This document shows positions 27,272 to 35,309 of a stretch of DNA of 64,000 nt, piece after piece. Within the stretch, counting starts at the first letter, position 1. Every line of letters starts with the position of its first letter. The notes below the pieces were generated by a model. That model was given only the letters and a program-made list of their open reading frames with translations, was not told where the DNA came from and searched no databases. The position numbers and the translations under genes are program-made. The stretch comes from Gemmiger formicilis (GTDB taxonomy: Bacteria > Bacillota > Clostridia > Oscillospirales > Ruminococcaceae), in the NCBI RefSeq assembly GCF_016900095.1, contig NZ_JACJJP010000009.1, positions 1-64,000 on the forward strand. Reading direction: 5' to 3'.

Positions 27272-27784
27272 ATGCTGTATGGCGTATGTTTTCTGATCGG
27301 CGGGCTTGCTCTGGCCGCACTGGATCAGCTCATCAAGATATGGGCAACCACCTACCTGATGCCCATTGGCAGCGCCCCGTTGGTTCCTGGCTTTGTGGAA
27401 CTGCGGTATGTGCTGAATGACGGCATGGCCTTTTCCATGCTCAGCGGCCGCCGCTGGCTTCTGATTGCGGTGACCGGTGCGGTGTTGCTTGTGGTGGCCC
27501 TGGTGCTGCTTTTCCGTAAGATGCCCCGCCTGGAACGGATTGTTTGGATGCTGATCCTGGGAGGCGGTCTTGGCAATCTGATTGATCGCGTCAGAACCGG
27601 CGTGGTGGTGGATTACCTGAATTTTCAGTTTATGGAATTTCCGGTTTTCAATTTTGCGGATATCTGTGTGTGTACCGGCGTGGGACTTTTGATCCTTTCG
27701 CTGGTTCTGGATCTTGTGCATGAACGCCGCAACGCCTCGGAAAAGGCGCCCGGCAAGGGTGATACCACCGATGCAGACGCTTGA
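27272..27784 (+). CDS. lspA: lipoprotein signal peptidase (signal peptidase II)
   Basis: LspA cleaves prolipoprotein signal peptides in the membrane. The 170-residue product has four predicted helices and the family motifs NDGMAFS (49-55), GNLIDR (101-106), VVDY with Asp114 and FNFAD with Asp130; the two aspartates are the expected catalytic pair. The ATG at 27272 removes an N-terminal extension that would begin within the terminator stem. It overlaps rluD by 14 bases. Substrates in this window include the ABC binding lipoprotein at 31565. Confidence 0.94.
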   Translation: MLYGVCFLIGGLALAALDQLIKIWATTYLMPIGSAPLVPGFVELRYVLNDGMAFSMLSGRRWLLIAVTGAVLLVVALVLLFRKMPRLERIVWMLILGGGLGNLIDRVRTGVVVDYLNFQFMEFPVFNFADICVCTGVGLLILSLVLDLVHERRNASEKAPGKGDTTDADA

Positions 27785-28697
27785 ATTTACCGCCACTCCG
27801 CAGGATGCCGGTCAGCGAATGGACCGCTGGCTGTCTGACTGCTGCTCGGAGCTTTCCCGCAGCGCTTTGCAAGCCTTGATGGAACAGGGAATGGTCCTGC
27901 GGCAAGGCGGACCCGTAAACAAGAAAGAAAAGGTTGCCGCAGGGGATACCGTACAGATTACGCTGCCGGATCCACAGCCCATTGAGGCAATCCCGCAGCC
28001 CATCCCCTTGGACATTGTGTATGAGGACGAACATCTGCTGGTAGTTAACAAGCCGAAAGGTATGGTGGTCCATCCCGCCCCGGGCAACCCGGATGGCACT
28101 CTGGTCAACGCACTGTTGTATCATTGCGCCGGCGGTCTTTCCGGAATCGGCGGCGCCATCCGCCCGGGTATCGTCCATCGCATTGACAAGGACACCAGCG
28201 GCCTTTTGGTTGTGGCAAAGGACGACGCCACCCATCAGGGATTGAGTGAGCAGATGGCGGTCCACGATATTCACCGTGTGTACCATGCAGTGGTTTACGG
28301 CAATCTGAAGGAAGACTGCGGCACGGTGGATGCTCCCATCGGCCGCGATCCCAAGGACCGCAAGAAAATGACGGTCACTCTTACTAACTCCAAACCGGCA
28401 CGCACCCATTGGCGCGTATTGGAACGGTTCGGCAACTTCACCTACATTGCTTGCCAGCTGGAAACCGGCCGCACCCACCAAATCCGTGTGCATATGGCAT
28501 CCATCGGTCATCCCTTGGCCGGCGACTCCGTGTATGGGCCGCGGAATGTCATCCGTTTTCTGAACGGGCAATGCCTGCATGCCAAAGAATTGGGCTTTGT
28601 ACATCCCATTACCGGGGAGGCCCTTCGGTTTGACAGCGAACTTCCGCCCTACTTCCAAGACTACCTTACGCGTCTGAGAAAGGAACATCGCAGATGA
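27771..28697 (+). CDS. rluD: RluA/RluD-family 23S rRNA pseudouridine synthase
   Basis: The 308-residue enzyme has an S4 domain (about 14-65) and the catalytic domain with HRIDKDTSGLL (136-146), Asp139 being the nucleophile. ETGRTHQIRVHMASIGHPLAGD follows near 235-256. The family converts uridines in 23S rRNA or tRNA; the precise target is not readable, so the rluD symbol denotes the family. It overlaps lspA upstream and the HAD gene downstream (ATGA), the classical lspA-rluD arrangement. Confidence 0.92.
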   Translation: MQTLEFTATPQDAGQRMDRWLSDCCSELSRSALQALMEQGMVLRQGGPVNKKEKVAAGDTVQITLPDPQPIEAIPQPIPLDIVYEDEHLLVVNKPKGMVVHPAPGNPDGTLVNALLYHCAGGLSGIGGAIRPGIVHRIDKDTSGLLVVAKDDATHQGLSEQMAVHDIHRVYHAVVYGNLKEDCGTVDAPIGRDPKDRKKMTVTLTNSKPARTHWRVLERFGNFTYIACQLETGRTHQIRVHMASIGHPLAGDSVYGPRNVIRFLNGQCLHAKELGFVHPITGEALRFDSELPPYFQDYLTRLRKEHRR

Positions 28698-29518
28698 AAC
28701 GGAACCTGCATGATTATCTGGTTTTTTGCGATATGGACAATACACTTCTGACGGCCAAAGAGGGCATTCCGGAGTGCAATCGTACCGTGATCCGTCTGTT
28801 TATCCAGATGGGCGGACGCTTTACGGTTGCATCCGGCCGGCCGCCCGAATCCATCCGCGCCGCATTGGGCGATATCCATCTTTCGCTTCCGGCCATCGCC
28901 TGCAACGGTGCGCTGCTGTACGATTTCAATGCCAATCGGGTTCTTCGCCATGCAACCCTGGAACGGGCGCAGGCCACCACAGCCATTTTGGATATCGCAC
29001 AGAAATTCCCCCAGATCGGTGTGGAGGTTATGGCCGGAGCAGGGGAGATGTATGTGATCCGGGCCAATACATACACCCATGCCCACCAGGTGGATGAAAA
29101 GCTGTCCGGCGTGGCTTGCCCGGTGGACAGCGTTCCCGACGGCTGGGTCAAGGTTGTGTTTGCCGCAGACCCGGAAACCATCCGCAAAGTGGGCCAATAT
29201 GCCAAAACCCGGTATTACGGCCGCGAAAACTATTTCTTGGCCACCAACAGCATCTACCTTGAAATTATGCCGGCAGGAATCGGCAAAGCTTCCGGCCTGC
29301 GGGATATGTGTACCTTGTTGGGAGAACCGATTCAGAATACTTTGGTGATCGGCGATTATTACAATGACCTGGAAATGATGCAGCAGGCCGGATATTCGGT
29401 GGCGGTTGCCAATGCACCGGCGGAGGTAAAAGCCGCAGCCAACGAAGTAACCACCTGTACCTGCGTGGAAGGCGCTGTGGGCGAATTCCTGTACAAGCTG
29501 ATCGAACAGTCCACCTGA
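28694..29518 (+). CDS. Cof-type HAD-IIB family phosphatase
   Basis: The 274-residue protein shows HAD motif I FCDMDNTLL (Asp13, Asp15), motif II TVASGRP and the closing motif IGDYYNDLEMMQQAGYSVAVANA with the C2 cap layout of the Cof subfamily. Such enzymes dephosphorylate sugar phosphates or phosphorylated cofactors; specificity cannot be assigned. It is coupled to rluD by a 4-base ATGA overlap. Confidence 0.88.
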   Translation: MKRNLHDYLVFCDMDNTLLTAKEGIPECNRTVIRLFIQMGGRFTVASGRPPESIRAALGDIHLSLPAIACNGALLYDFNANRVLRHATLERAQATTAILDIAQKFPQIGVEVMAGAGEMYVIRANTYTHAHQVDEKLSGVACPVDSVPDGWVKVVFAADPETIRKVGQYAKTRYYGRENYFLATNSIYLEIMPAGIGKASGLRDMCTLLGEPIQNTLVIGDYYNDLEMMQQAGYSVAVANAPAEVKAAANEVTTCTCVEGAVGEFLYKLIEQST

Positions 29519-29540
29519 TTCCGGAGGGAGGGTGTTTGCC

Positions 29541-30011
29541 GTGCGTGTGAGTGATCTATTGAACCGGGACAGTGTGCTCCTGCATGCCGATATGGAAGAT
29601 GCCGCGGATGCCTTGGGTGTTCTTGTGGAATTGCAGGAATCCAACGGTGTCATTACCAACGGAACCGCCTACTACAACGCCATCTGTGAGCGGGAAGCCG
29701 CCGGCGGCAGCACTGCCATCGGGGACGGTATGGCTTTACCCCACGCCTGCACTACCGGCGTGGCAGCTCCTGGCGTTGCGGCGCTGACCCTGCGCCACGG
29801 CGTGGATTGGGGGGCGCCGGACAACCGTCCCGTGGACCTGATCTTCATGATCGCCGTTCCGCCGCAGGCACAGGCAGAGCATCTTTTGATCCTGGCTCGT
29901 CTGGTCAATCTTTTGTCCGACGCGAATCTGGTCAAGGAATTGCGTGCCAGCGTCTCCCGGGAAGATTTTATCATGCGCATGGCACGGGCAGAGGCCTCTC
30001 GCTTTGCCTGA
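29541..30011 (+). CDS. PTS EIIA type-2 (fructose/mannitol/nitrogen) domain protein
   Basis: This single-domain EIIA protein of 156 residues has the phosphoryl-accepting histidine in GDGMALPHACT (His68). There is no EIIB or EIIC gene nearby, so it may be a regulatory EIIA like PtsN or a free subunit of a distant permease. GTG 29541 is preferred to GTG 29532 because GAGGGAGG occupies 29524-29531. It closes the lspA-rluD-HAD unit. hprK later in the window shows that this organism regulates PTS phosphotransfer. Confidence 0.85.
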   Translation: MRVSDLLNRDSVLLHADMEDAADALGVLVELQESNGVITNGTAYYNAICEREAAGGSTAIGDGMALPHACTTGVAAPGVAALTLRHGVDWGAPDNRPVDLIFMIAVPPQAQAEHLLILARLVNLLSDANLVKELRASVSREDFIMRMARAEASRFA

Positions 30012-30033
30012 CAACCGGCGATGCCGGATCATA

Positions 30034-30090
30034 GGGGAATGAAGTTCTCCCCGGGGAAACCCAAACCGCTTTAGTGGCTGATGACTTCTG
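30034..30090 (+). promoter_or_regulatory. fluoride (crcB-type) riboswitch aptamer
   Basis: P1 is GGGG (30034-30037) with CCCC (30049-30052), enclosing AATGAAGTTCT. AAACCGC-TTTA-GTGG (30063-30077) forms the second hairpin, and CTGATGACTTC follows. GAAGTT (30041-30046) can pair with GACTTC (30083-30088), the defining pseudoknot. The order and the sequences (ATGAAGTTC, AAACCGC, GCTGATGAC) match the B. cereus and Thermotoga crcB RNAs as remembered. An extra GGG-GAAA-CCC hairpin (30053-30062) is inserted between P1 and the AAACCGC segment. The 3' end of the aptamer shares bases with the terminator, the usual switch design: fluoride binding should prevent termination. Confidence 0.88.
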
Positions 30091-30130
30091 TGATTTCTTT
30101 TGTCGCAGAAGTCATCGGCTTTTTTATTTT
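30080..30130 (+). terminator. riboswitch-controlled terminator
   Basis: GATGACTTCTG (30080-30090) pairs perfectly with CAGAAGTCATC (30106-30116), followed by GGCTTTTTTATTTT. The 5' arm contains the pseudoknot strand of the aptamer, so stem and aptamer compete. Only about 11 bases separate the T-run from the antiporter ribosome site, too little for another promoter. Confidence 0.92.
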
Positions 30131-30151
30131 CGTTTATTTAGGAGGAAAACC

Positions 30152-31366
30152 ATGCTTACATCACTGGCTTTCATTTTTCTGGTGGGTCTGTCGGCGGCAG
30201 CCCTATGCCGCATTCTCCATCTACCCCGCATTATTGGTATGTTGCTCACCGGCGTTTTGCTGGGACCTTATGTGCTGAACCTGTTGGATCCCATTATTTT
30301 GCAGGCTTCGTCCGATCTGCGCCAGATGGCTCTCATCATCATTCTGCTCAAGGCCGGACTGTCTCTCAACCTGTCCGACTTGAAAAAGGTAGGGCGTCCG
30401 GCAGTCATGATGTCCTGCGTTCCTGCCACTTGTGAACTCCTGGCTTTTGTACTGTTTGCCCCTACTTTGCTGGGCATCAACCGGATCGAAGCAGCCGTCA
30501 TGGGAGCTGTGCTGGCTGCGGTGTCGCCGGCCGTGGTGGTGCCCCGCATGGTGAATCTGATGGAACAGCGTTGGGGCACGGAAAAAGGCATTCCGCAGAT
30601 GATCATGGCGGGGGCCTCCTGCGATGATATTTATGTGATCGTGCTGTTTTCCACTTTTGTGGGCATGGCCCAGGGCGGCAGCGCCCACTGGCAGGACTTC
30701 GCCCAGATTCCCATATCCATCGTCCTGGGCGTGCTTCTTGGCGCGGTTGTCGGATGGGGGCTGAGCCTGTTTTTTGAAACCGCCTACGCCCGTCGCCAGT
30801 ATGTGCGCAACAGTATGAAAGTGATTATTGTGCTGGGGTTGTCCTTCCTGTTGGTAGCCGTGGAGAACTGGCTGAAGGGGATTGTCCCGCTGTCCGGCCT
30901 GATCGCTGTGGTGGCAATGGCCTGCACACTCAAATTAAAATCCACACCTTCCGTTTCCAGACGCTTGTCCGAAAAATTCGGCAAATTGTGGCTGGCTGCG
31001 GAAGTGATTCTCTTTGTGCTGGTGGGGGCGGCTGTGGACATCCGGTATACCCTGCAGGCGGGTCTTGCCGCTGTAGCCATGATTGCTCTGGCCCTCGTGT
31101 TTCGCTCCCTGGGCGTTTTTCTGTGCATGTTTGGAACCCGGTTGTCCGGCAAAGAACGACTGTTCTGCATGATTGCCTATCTGCCCAAAGCCACCGTGCA
31201 GGCAGCCATCGGCTCGGTTCCCTTGTCTTTGGGGTTGCCCTGCGGACAAATCGTATTGACGGTGGCCGTCGTTGCCATTCTGATCACAGCACCCCTGGGA
31301 GCGTTGGGAATGGATGCAACCTACCGGATTTTACTGACGCACGCCCCCGCCCAGGATACGGAATAA
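30152..31366 (+). CDS. cation:proton antiporter (CPA superfamily) under fluoride riboswitch control
   Basis: The 404-residue membrane protein has about 12 hydrophobic helices and the Na+/H+ exchanger core. GMLLTGVLLGPYVLN is near residues 29-43, and MGAVLAAVSPAVVVPRMV and an acidic GASCDDIYVIVLFS helix follow. GGAGGA at 30141-30146 sets the ATG. CPA-type antiporters are among the established gene classes behind fluoride riboswitches, where they are thought to help cells withstand fluoride. The ion actually moved is not shown by sequence. It has no partner gene and is followed by the ABC importer promoter. Confidence 0.88.
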   Translation: MLTSLAFIFLVGLSAAALCRILHLPRIIGMLLTGVLLGPYVLNLLDPIILQASSDLRQMALIIILLKAGLSLNLSDLKKVGRPAVMMSCVPATCELLAFVLFAPTLLGINRIEAAVMGAVLAAVSPAVVVPRMVNLMEQRWGTEKGIPQMIMAGASCDDIYVIVLFSTFVGMAQGGSAHWQDFAQIPISIVLGVLLGAVVGWGLSLFFETAYARRQYVRNSMKVIIVLGLSFLLVAVENWLKGIVPLSGLIAVVAMACTLKLKSTPSVSRRLSEKFGKLWLAAEVILFVLVGAAVDIRYTLQAGLAAVAMIALALVFRSLGVFLCMFGTRLSGKERLFCMIAYLPKATVQAAIGSVPLSLGLPCGQIVLTVAVVAILITAPLGALGMDATYRILLTHAPAQDTE

Positions 31367-31464
31367 AGGGGTTGCAACACCATTTTCTTCTTCCTGACGG
31401 CTAAAATATGTGCATTTTGACTATTTTTTCTTTCTGAAAAGCGGTCTGTTTGTGAATTTGCATC

Positions 31465-31493
31465 TTGCCAGAGCTTAAAAGCTGTGCTATACT
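31465..31493 (+). promoter_or_regulatory. promoter of the ABC importer operon with embedded dyad
   Basis: TTGCCA (31465-31470), a 17-base spacer and TATACT (31488-31493). A small dyad AGCTT-AA-AAGCT (31472-31483) fills most of the spacer and could be an operator. Confidence 0.8.
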
Positions 31494-31564
31494 TTAAAAC
31501 ATTAAATCGCAAAAGAGCTGTGCGTGAATCTTTTGCGACAGCGAGGTTATCAGGAGGAAGAAAG

Positions 31565-32593
31565 ATGAAAAAGCGTATTGTTTCCCTCATTACGGCAGGG
31601 TGCATGGTGCTGGCTCTGGCCGGTTGTACTTCCGGCGGCACCCAGGAAAGTTCTTCGGCTGCGTCTGCATCCGGTACGACAGAATCCCAGAGCAGTGAAA
31701 CCGCGGCGGAAGGTGCCAAGTACACCATCGGTATCTGCCAGCTTGTCCAGCATGATGCCTTGGATGCCGCCACTCAGGGCTTCAAAGATGCCATTGTGGA
31801 GGCTCTCGGGGAAGATGCCGTCACCTTCGATGAGCAGAACGCCCAGAACGATACCAATACATGTGCTACCATCATCACAGGCTTTGTGGCCTCTGACGTG
31901 GACCTGATCCTGGCCAACGCCACGCCCGCCTTGCAGGCGGCCCAGGCCGGTACCGACACGATTCCCGTGTTGGGTACTTCTGTCACCGAGTACGGCGTAG
32001 CCTTGGGCATTGATGACTTTGACGGTCTGGTGGGAACCAACATTTCCGGCACCAGCGACCTTGCTCCTCTGGATGAGCAGGCGGCTATGATCCAGGAACT
32101 GTTCCCGGATGCAAAGACCGTAGGTCTGCTGTACTGCAGCGCCGAAGCCAACAGCCAGTATCAGGTGGATACCGTCAAGGCGGATCTGGAAGCCATGGGC
32201 TATACCTGCGAATACTACGCCTTCAGTGATTCCAATGACCTGTCCACTGTTTGCCAGAGTGCGGCCGATGCCAGCGATGTAATCTACGTGCCCACCGACA
32301 ACACCGCCGCCAACAACACCGAGTTGATCAACAATATCTGCTACGGCAAGGTTCCTGTTGTGGCCGGTGAAGAGGGCATCTGCGCCGGTTGCGGTGTGGC
32401 AACCCTGTCCATCAGCTACTATGACCTGGGCGTAGCCACCGGCAAGATGGCGGTCAAGATTCTGACCGGCGAGAGCAAAGTGGAAGAAATGCCCATTGAA
32501 TATGCGCCGCAGTTCACCAAGAAGTACAACCCGGCCAATGCCGAGGCTCTTGGCATCACGATTCCTGACGATTATGTCGCAATCGAGAAATAA
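31565..32593 (+). CDS. ABC transporter substrate-binding lipoprotein (TrpX-like, PF04392 type)
   Basis: The 342-residue precursor has a lipoprotein signal with lipobox LALAGC (Cys21), followed by a Ser/Thr/Glu-rich linker to about residue 55. The two-lobed binding domain follows (YTIGICQLVQHDALDAATQGF; GTSVTEYGVALGI; VIYVPTDNTAANN). This is the family annotated as putative tryptophan/tyrosine or branched-chain-like ligand binders. The ligand is not determinable here. AGGAGGAAG sits before the ATG. Permease and ATPase genes follow, separated by a terminator that should raise binding-protein output over the membrane parts. Confidence 0.9.
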   Translation: MKKRIVSLITAGCMVLALAGCTSGGTQESSSAASASGTTESQSSETAAEGAKYTIGICQLVQHDALDAATQGFKDAIVEALGEDAVTFDEQNAQNDTNTCATIITGFVASDVDLILANATPALQAAQAGTDTIPVLGTSVTEYGVALGIDDFDGLVGTNISGTSDLAPLDEQAAMIQELFPDAKTVGLLYCSAEANSQYQVDTVKADLEAMGYTCEYYAFSDSNDLSTVCQSAADASDVIYVPTDNTAANNTELINNICYGKVPVVAGEEGICAGCGVATLSISYYDLGVATGKMAVKILTGESKVEEMPIEYAPQFTKKYNPANAEALGITIPDDYVAIEK

Positions 32594-32620
32594 CGAATTC
32601 AGCGTTCTGCACTGAGAAGC

Positions 32621-32667
32621 GGCAGAAAGCCACGGAAGGGGAAACCTGTTTTCGTGGCTTTTTGCCG
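32621..32667 (+). terminator. intra-operon terminator after the binding-protein gene
   Basis: AAAGCCACG (32626-32634) pairs with CGTGGCTTT (32653-32661), extended by GGCA/TGCC, with a short T-run (TTTTT). No promoter is evident between it and the permease, so it probably acts as a partial terminator. Confidence 0.82.
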
Positions 32668-32710
32668 TGAATGCGGTTCATCAATTTTATTTGTAGAGAG
32701 GATTGTTTCT

Positions 32711-33640
32711 GTGGAAATCTCAACACTGTTCAATGCCATGCCCGGCGCCTTTTCGCAAGGGCTGATCTGGGCCATCATGGCTATTGGCGTATACATCACC
32801 TTCCGGATTCTGGATGTTGCCGACCTGACGGTCGACGGTACTCTCGGTCTGGGCGGCGCTGTCTGCATTATGTGTATGCTGGCAGGCATGAATGTCTGGG
32901 CCGCCATGGCACTGGCCTTTGCGGCCGGGATCCTTGCCGGGCTGGTCACCGGTCTGTTCCATACCCTGATGGGAATTCCCGCCATCCTGGCCGGTATTCT
33001 CACCCAGCTTTCTCTGTATACCGTCAACCTGAAGGTCATGGGAAAGGCCAACCAGGCCATCAATGTGGATAAGTATGACCTTCTGATCTCTCTTCGCTTT
33101 GTCAAAGGTGTGCCGATCTGGCAGAATACCATCGTGATTGTTGCCCTGATTGTGGTACTGCTCATTGCCATCCTGTACTGGTTCTTCGGCACGGAACTGG
33201 GTTGTTCCGTGCGTGCCACCGGCTGCAACGGCAATATGGCCCGGGCCCAGGGCATCAACACCAGCTTCACCACTGTTTTGGGCCTGATGCTCTCCAACGG
33301 GCTTGTGGCATTTTCCGGTGCGCTGCTCTGCCAATACCAGGGATTTGCCGACGTTTCCATGGGACGTGGCGCCATCGTTATCGGTCTGGCAGCCGTCGTG
33401 ATCGGGGAAACGCTGTTCAGCAAGATTTTCCGCAACTTTGCCCTCAAACTGCTCAGCGTGGCCATCGGCAGCATTGTCTATTATCTGGTGATGCAGGTAT
33501 GCATCTGGTTCCGTATCGACACCGACCTGCTCAAAATGCTCAGCGCCATCGTGGTGGCGGTTTTCCTGGCTGTGCCTTACTGGAAGGCCAAGTATTTCAC
33601 CCGCGTGAACGTTCACAAAGGAGGCGCCGACCGTGCTTGA
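32711..33640 (+). CDS. ABC transporter permease (TrpY-like, BPD_transp_2 family)
   Basis: The 309-residue protein has about eight to nine hydrophobic helices, with AMAIGVYITFRILDVADLTVDGT near the N-terminus and RATGCNGNMARAQGIN in the coupling region, typical of permeases paired with PF04392 binding proteins. It starts at GTG 32711 behind AGAGAGGA and overlaps the ATPase gene by 8 bases. The pairing predicts a high-affinity importer. Confidence 0.88.
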   Translation: MEISTLFNAMPGAFSQGLIWAIMAIGVYITFRILDVADLTVDGTLGLGGAVCIMCMLAGMNVWAAMALAFAAGILAGLVTGLFHTLMGIPAILAGILTQLSLYTVNLKVMGKANQAINVDKYDLLISLRFVKGVPIWQNTIVIVALIVVLLIAILYWFFGTELGCSVRATGCNGNMARAQGINTSFTTVLGLMLSNGLVAFSGALLCQYQGFADVSMGRGAIVIGLAAVVIGETLFSKIFRNFALKLLSVAIGSIVYYLVMQVCIWFRIDTDLLKMLSAIVVAVFLAVPYWKAKYFTRVNVHKGGADRA

Positions 33641-34424
33641 GCTGAAAAATATCTATAAGACTTTCAATGTCGGTACCGTCAACGAAAAGGTGGCACTGAA
33701 CGGACTGTCTCTCACCCTGGAAGACGGCGATTTTGTGACAGTAATCGGGGGCAACGGCGCCGGTAAGTCCACCATGCTAAATGCGGTGGCCGGTGTGTGG
33801 CCCATCGATATGGGCAAAATTCTGATCGACGGCAAGGACATTACCCGCCTGCCCGAACACAAACGCGCCAAGTATATCGGACGCGTTTTTCAGGATCCTA
33901 TGATGGGCACCGCCGGAACCATGGAGATTGAGGAGAACCTTGCTCTAGCGGCTCGGCGCGGCGACGCCCGTACCCTCAAGGCCGGTATCACCAAGCAGGA
34001 GAGGGAAATGTATCGGGAGCGACTGAAGATTCTGGGACTTGGTCTGGAAGACCGCATGACCAGCAAGGTGGGGCTTCTGTCCGGCGGTCAGCGGCAGGCC
34101 ATCACCTTGCTTATGGCAACTCTGAAAAATCCCCGCCTGCTCCTGCTGGATGAACATACCGCTGCTCTGGACCCCAAAACGGCGGCCAAGGTGTTGGAAC
34201 TGTCGGAAAAAATCGTACAGCAGAATCACCTGACCACCCTGATGATCACGCACAATATGCGGGACGCCATCAAATACGGCAACCGCCTGATCATGATGCA
34301 TGAAGGCCGCATCATCTATGATGTGCGCGGAGAAGAGAAAAAGGCTTTGCAGGTGTCTGACCTGTTGGCTCGCTTCGAGCAGCTCAGCGGGGACGGCGCC
34401 AATGATCGTATGTTGCTTTCCTGA
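33633..34424 (+). CDS. ABC transporter ATP-binding protein (TrpZ-like)
   Basis: This 263-residue ATPase has Walker A GGNGAGKS (39-46), signature LLSGGQRQA, Walker B LLLLDEHTAALDP (His after the catalytic Glu, common in this subfamily) and the H-loop ITHNMRDA. GTG start at 33633 follows AAAGGAGG. It completes the binding protein-permease-ATPase set and is closed by a strong terminator. Confidence 0.92.
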   Translation: MLELKNIYKTFNVGTVNEKVALNGLSLTLEDGDFVTVIGGNGAGKSTMLNAVAGVWPIDMGKILIDGKDITRLPEHKRAKYIGRVFQDPMMGTAGTMEIEENLALAARRGDARTLKAGITKQEREMYRERLKILGLGLEDRMTSKVGLLSGGQRQAITLLMATLKNPRLLLLDEHTAALDPKTAAKVLELSEKIVQQNHLTTLMITHNMRDAIKYGNRLIMMHEGRIIYDVRGEEKKALQVSDLLARFEQLSGDGANDRMLLS

Positions 34425-34441
34425 TTTCTGTACATACCCTA

Positions 34442-34479
34442 AAGACGTCAGCTGTCCTGTCTGACGTCTTTTTTCTTTT
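34442..34479 (+). terminator. terminator of the ABC importer operon
   Basis: AAGACGTCAG (34442-34451) pairs perfectly with CTGACGTCTT (34461-34470), followed by TTTTCTTTT, 17 bases after the ATPase stop. Confidence 0.95.
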
Positions 34480-34522
34480 GGCGGCATATTTCTCAAAAGA
34501 ATATCAAATTTTGAAGAAGTGA

Positions 34523-34551
34523 TTTTCAAAAGCGGCTTTCTGTGTTATAAT
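34523..34551 (+). promoter_or_regulatory. promoter of the HAD hydrolase gene with overlapping dyad
   Basis: A perfect TATAAT (34546-34551) is preceded at 17 bases by a weak TTTTCA (34523-34528). An inverted repeat TTTTGAA (34509-34515) / TTCAAAA (34525-34531) overlaps the -35 box and could be an operator. Confidence 0.65.
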
Positions 34552-34613
34552 ATACATCACTGTTACTGTGCCGGTTTATGCCCGGTGAAAACCAGATGTC
34601 GGGAGGAACGAAG

Positions 34614-35261
34614 ATGCTTATGTACGATGCCGTGTTGTTTGATGTGGACGGCACGCTTCTTCATTCCCGGCCCGGCATCTGTGATACCTTTGCCTACGCT
34701 TTTCGGGCGATGGGCATCGATCCGGACAAGATCGATCTGAGCCGGTATCTGGGGCCGCCCCTTCGCCAAAGTTTTGCCGAGCATTTCCGGAGTGAAGCAG
34801 ACGTGGAAAAGGCCGTTACACTGTACAGAACACGCTATGCGCAGCGGGGCATGCACATGTGCACGCCGTTTCCCGGCGTTGTGGAGATGCTGAACACCCT
34901 GCAGGCTGCCGGCATCTTGATGGCAACGGCTACCTCCAAACCCACAGCCGTGGTTACGCCGATTCTGCAGGAGCAGAATCTGGGCAGTTACTTTTTCCGC
35001 ATCGGCGGCGCAAGCCTGGATAAAAGCATCGACACCAAAACAGCGGTCATCCATTCTGTTCTTCAAGACCCCCGGCTTCAGGGCAAGCGGGTCCTGATGG
35101 TGGGGGATCGCCGTGATGACATGGAAGGCGCATCCTCTTGCGGAATTGATGCAGCAGGGGTCTTGTACGGGTACGGAAGCCGGGAAGAACTGGCTGCCTG
35201 GAACCCGGTCACACTGGCCCTGGATTGTGCCGCGCTGACAGATTTTATTCTCCGCACATAA
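34614..35261 (+). CDS. HAD-IA hydrolase, phosphoglycolate phosphatase/beta-phosphoglucomutase-like
   Basis: The 215-residue protein has motif I FDVDGTLLHS (Asp10, Asp12), motif II with ATATSKPT, and motif III/IV LMVGDRRDDMEGASSCGIDAAGVLYGYGS. The small helical C1 cap and the PGP-like end (GSREEL) are characteristic of Gph/PpaX relatives. Substrate is open. The start uses GGGAGGA at 34601-34607. It is the first gene of a loose group that runs into the surface protein gene. Confidence 0.85.
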   Translation: MLMYDAVLFDVDGTLLHSRPGICDTFAYAFRAMGIDPDKIDLSRYLGPPLRQSFAEHFRSEADVEKAVTLYRTRYAQRGMHMCTPFPGVVEMLNTLQAAGILMATATSKPTAVVTPILQEQNLGSYFFRIGGASLDKSIDTKTAVIHSVLQDPRLQGKRVLMVGDRRDDMEGASSCGIDAAGVLYGYGSREELAAWNPVTLALDCAALTDFILRT

Positions 35262-35309
35262 CACATAAAAAGATTTCACCGCAACATAGAAACGGAGGTA
35301 TCTTTCAAT

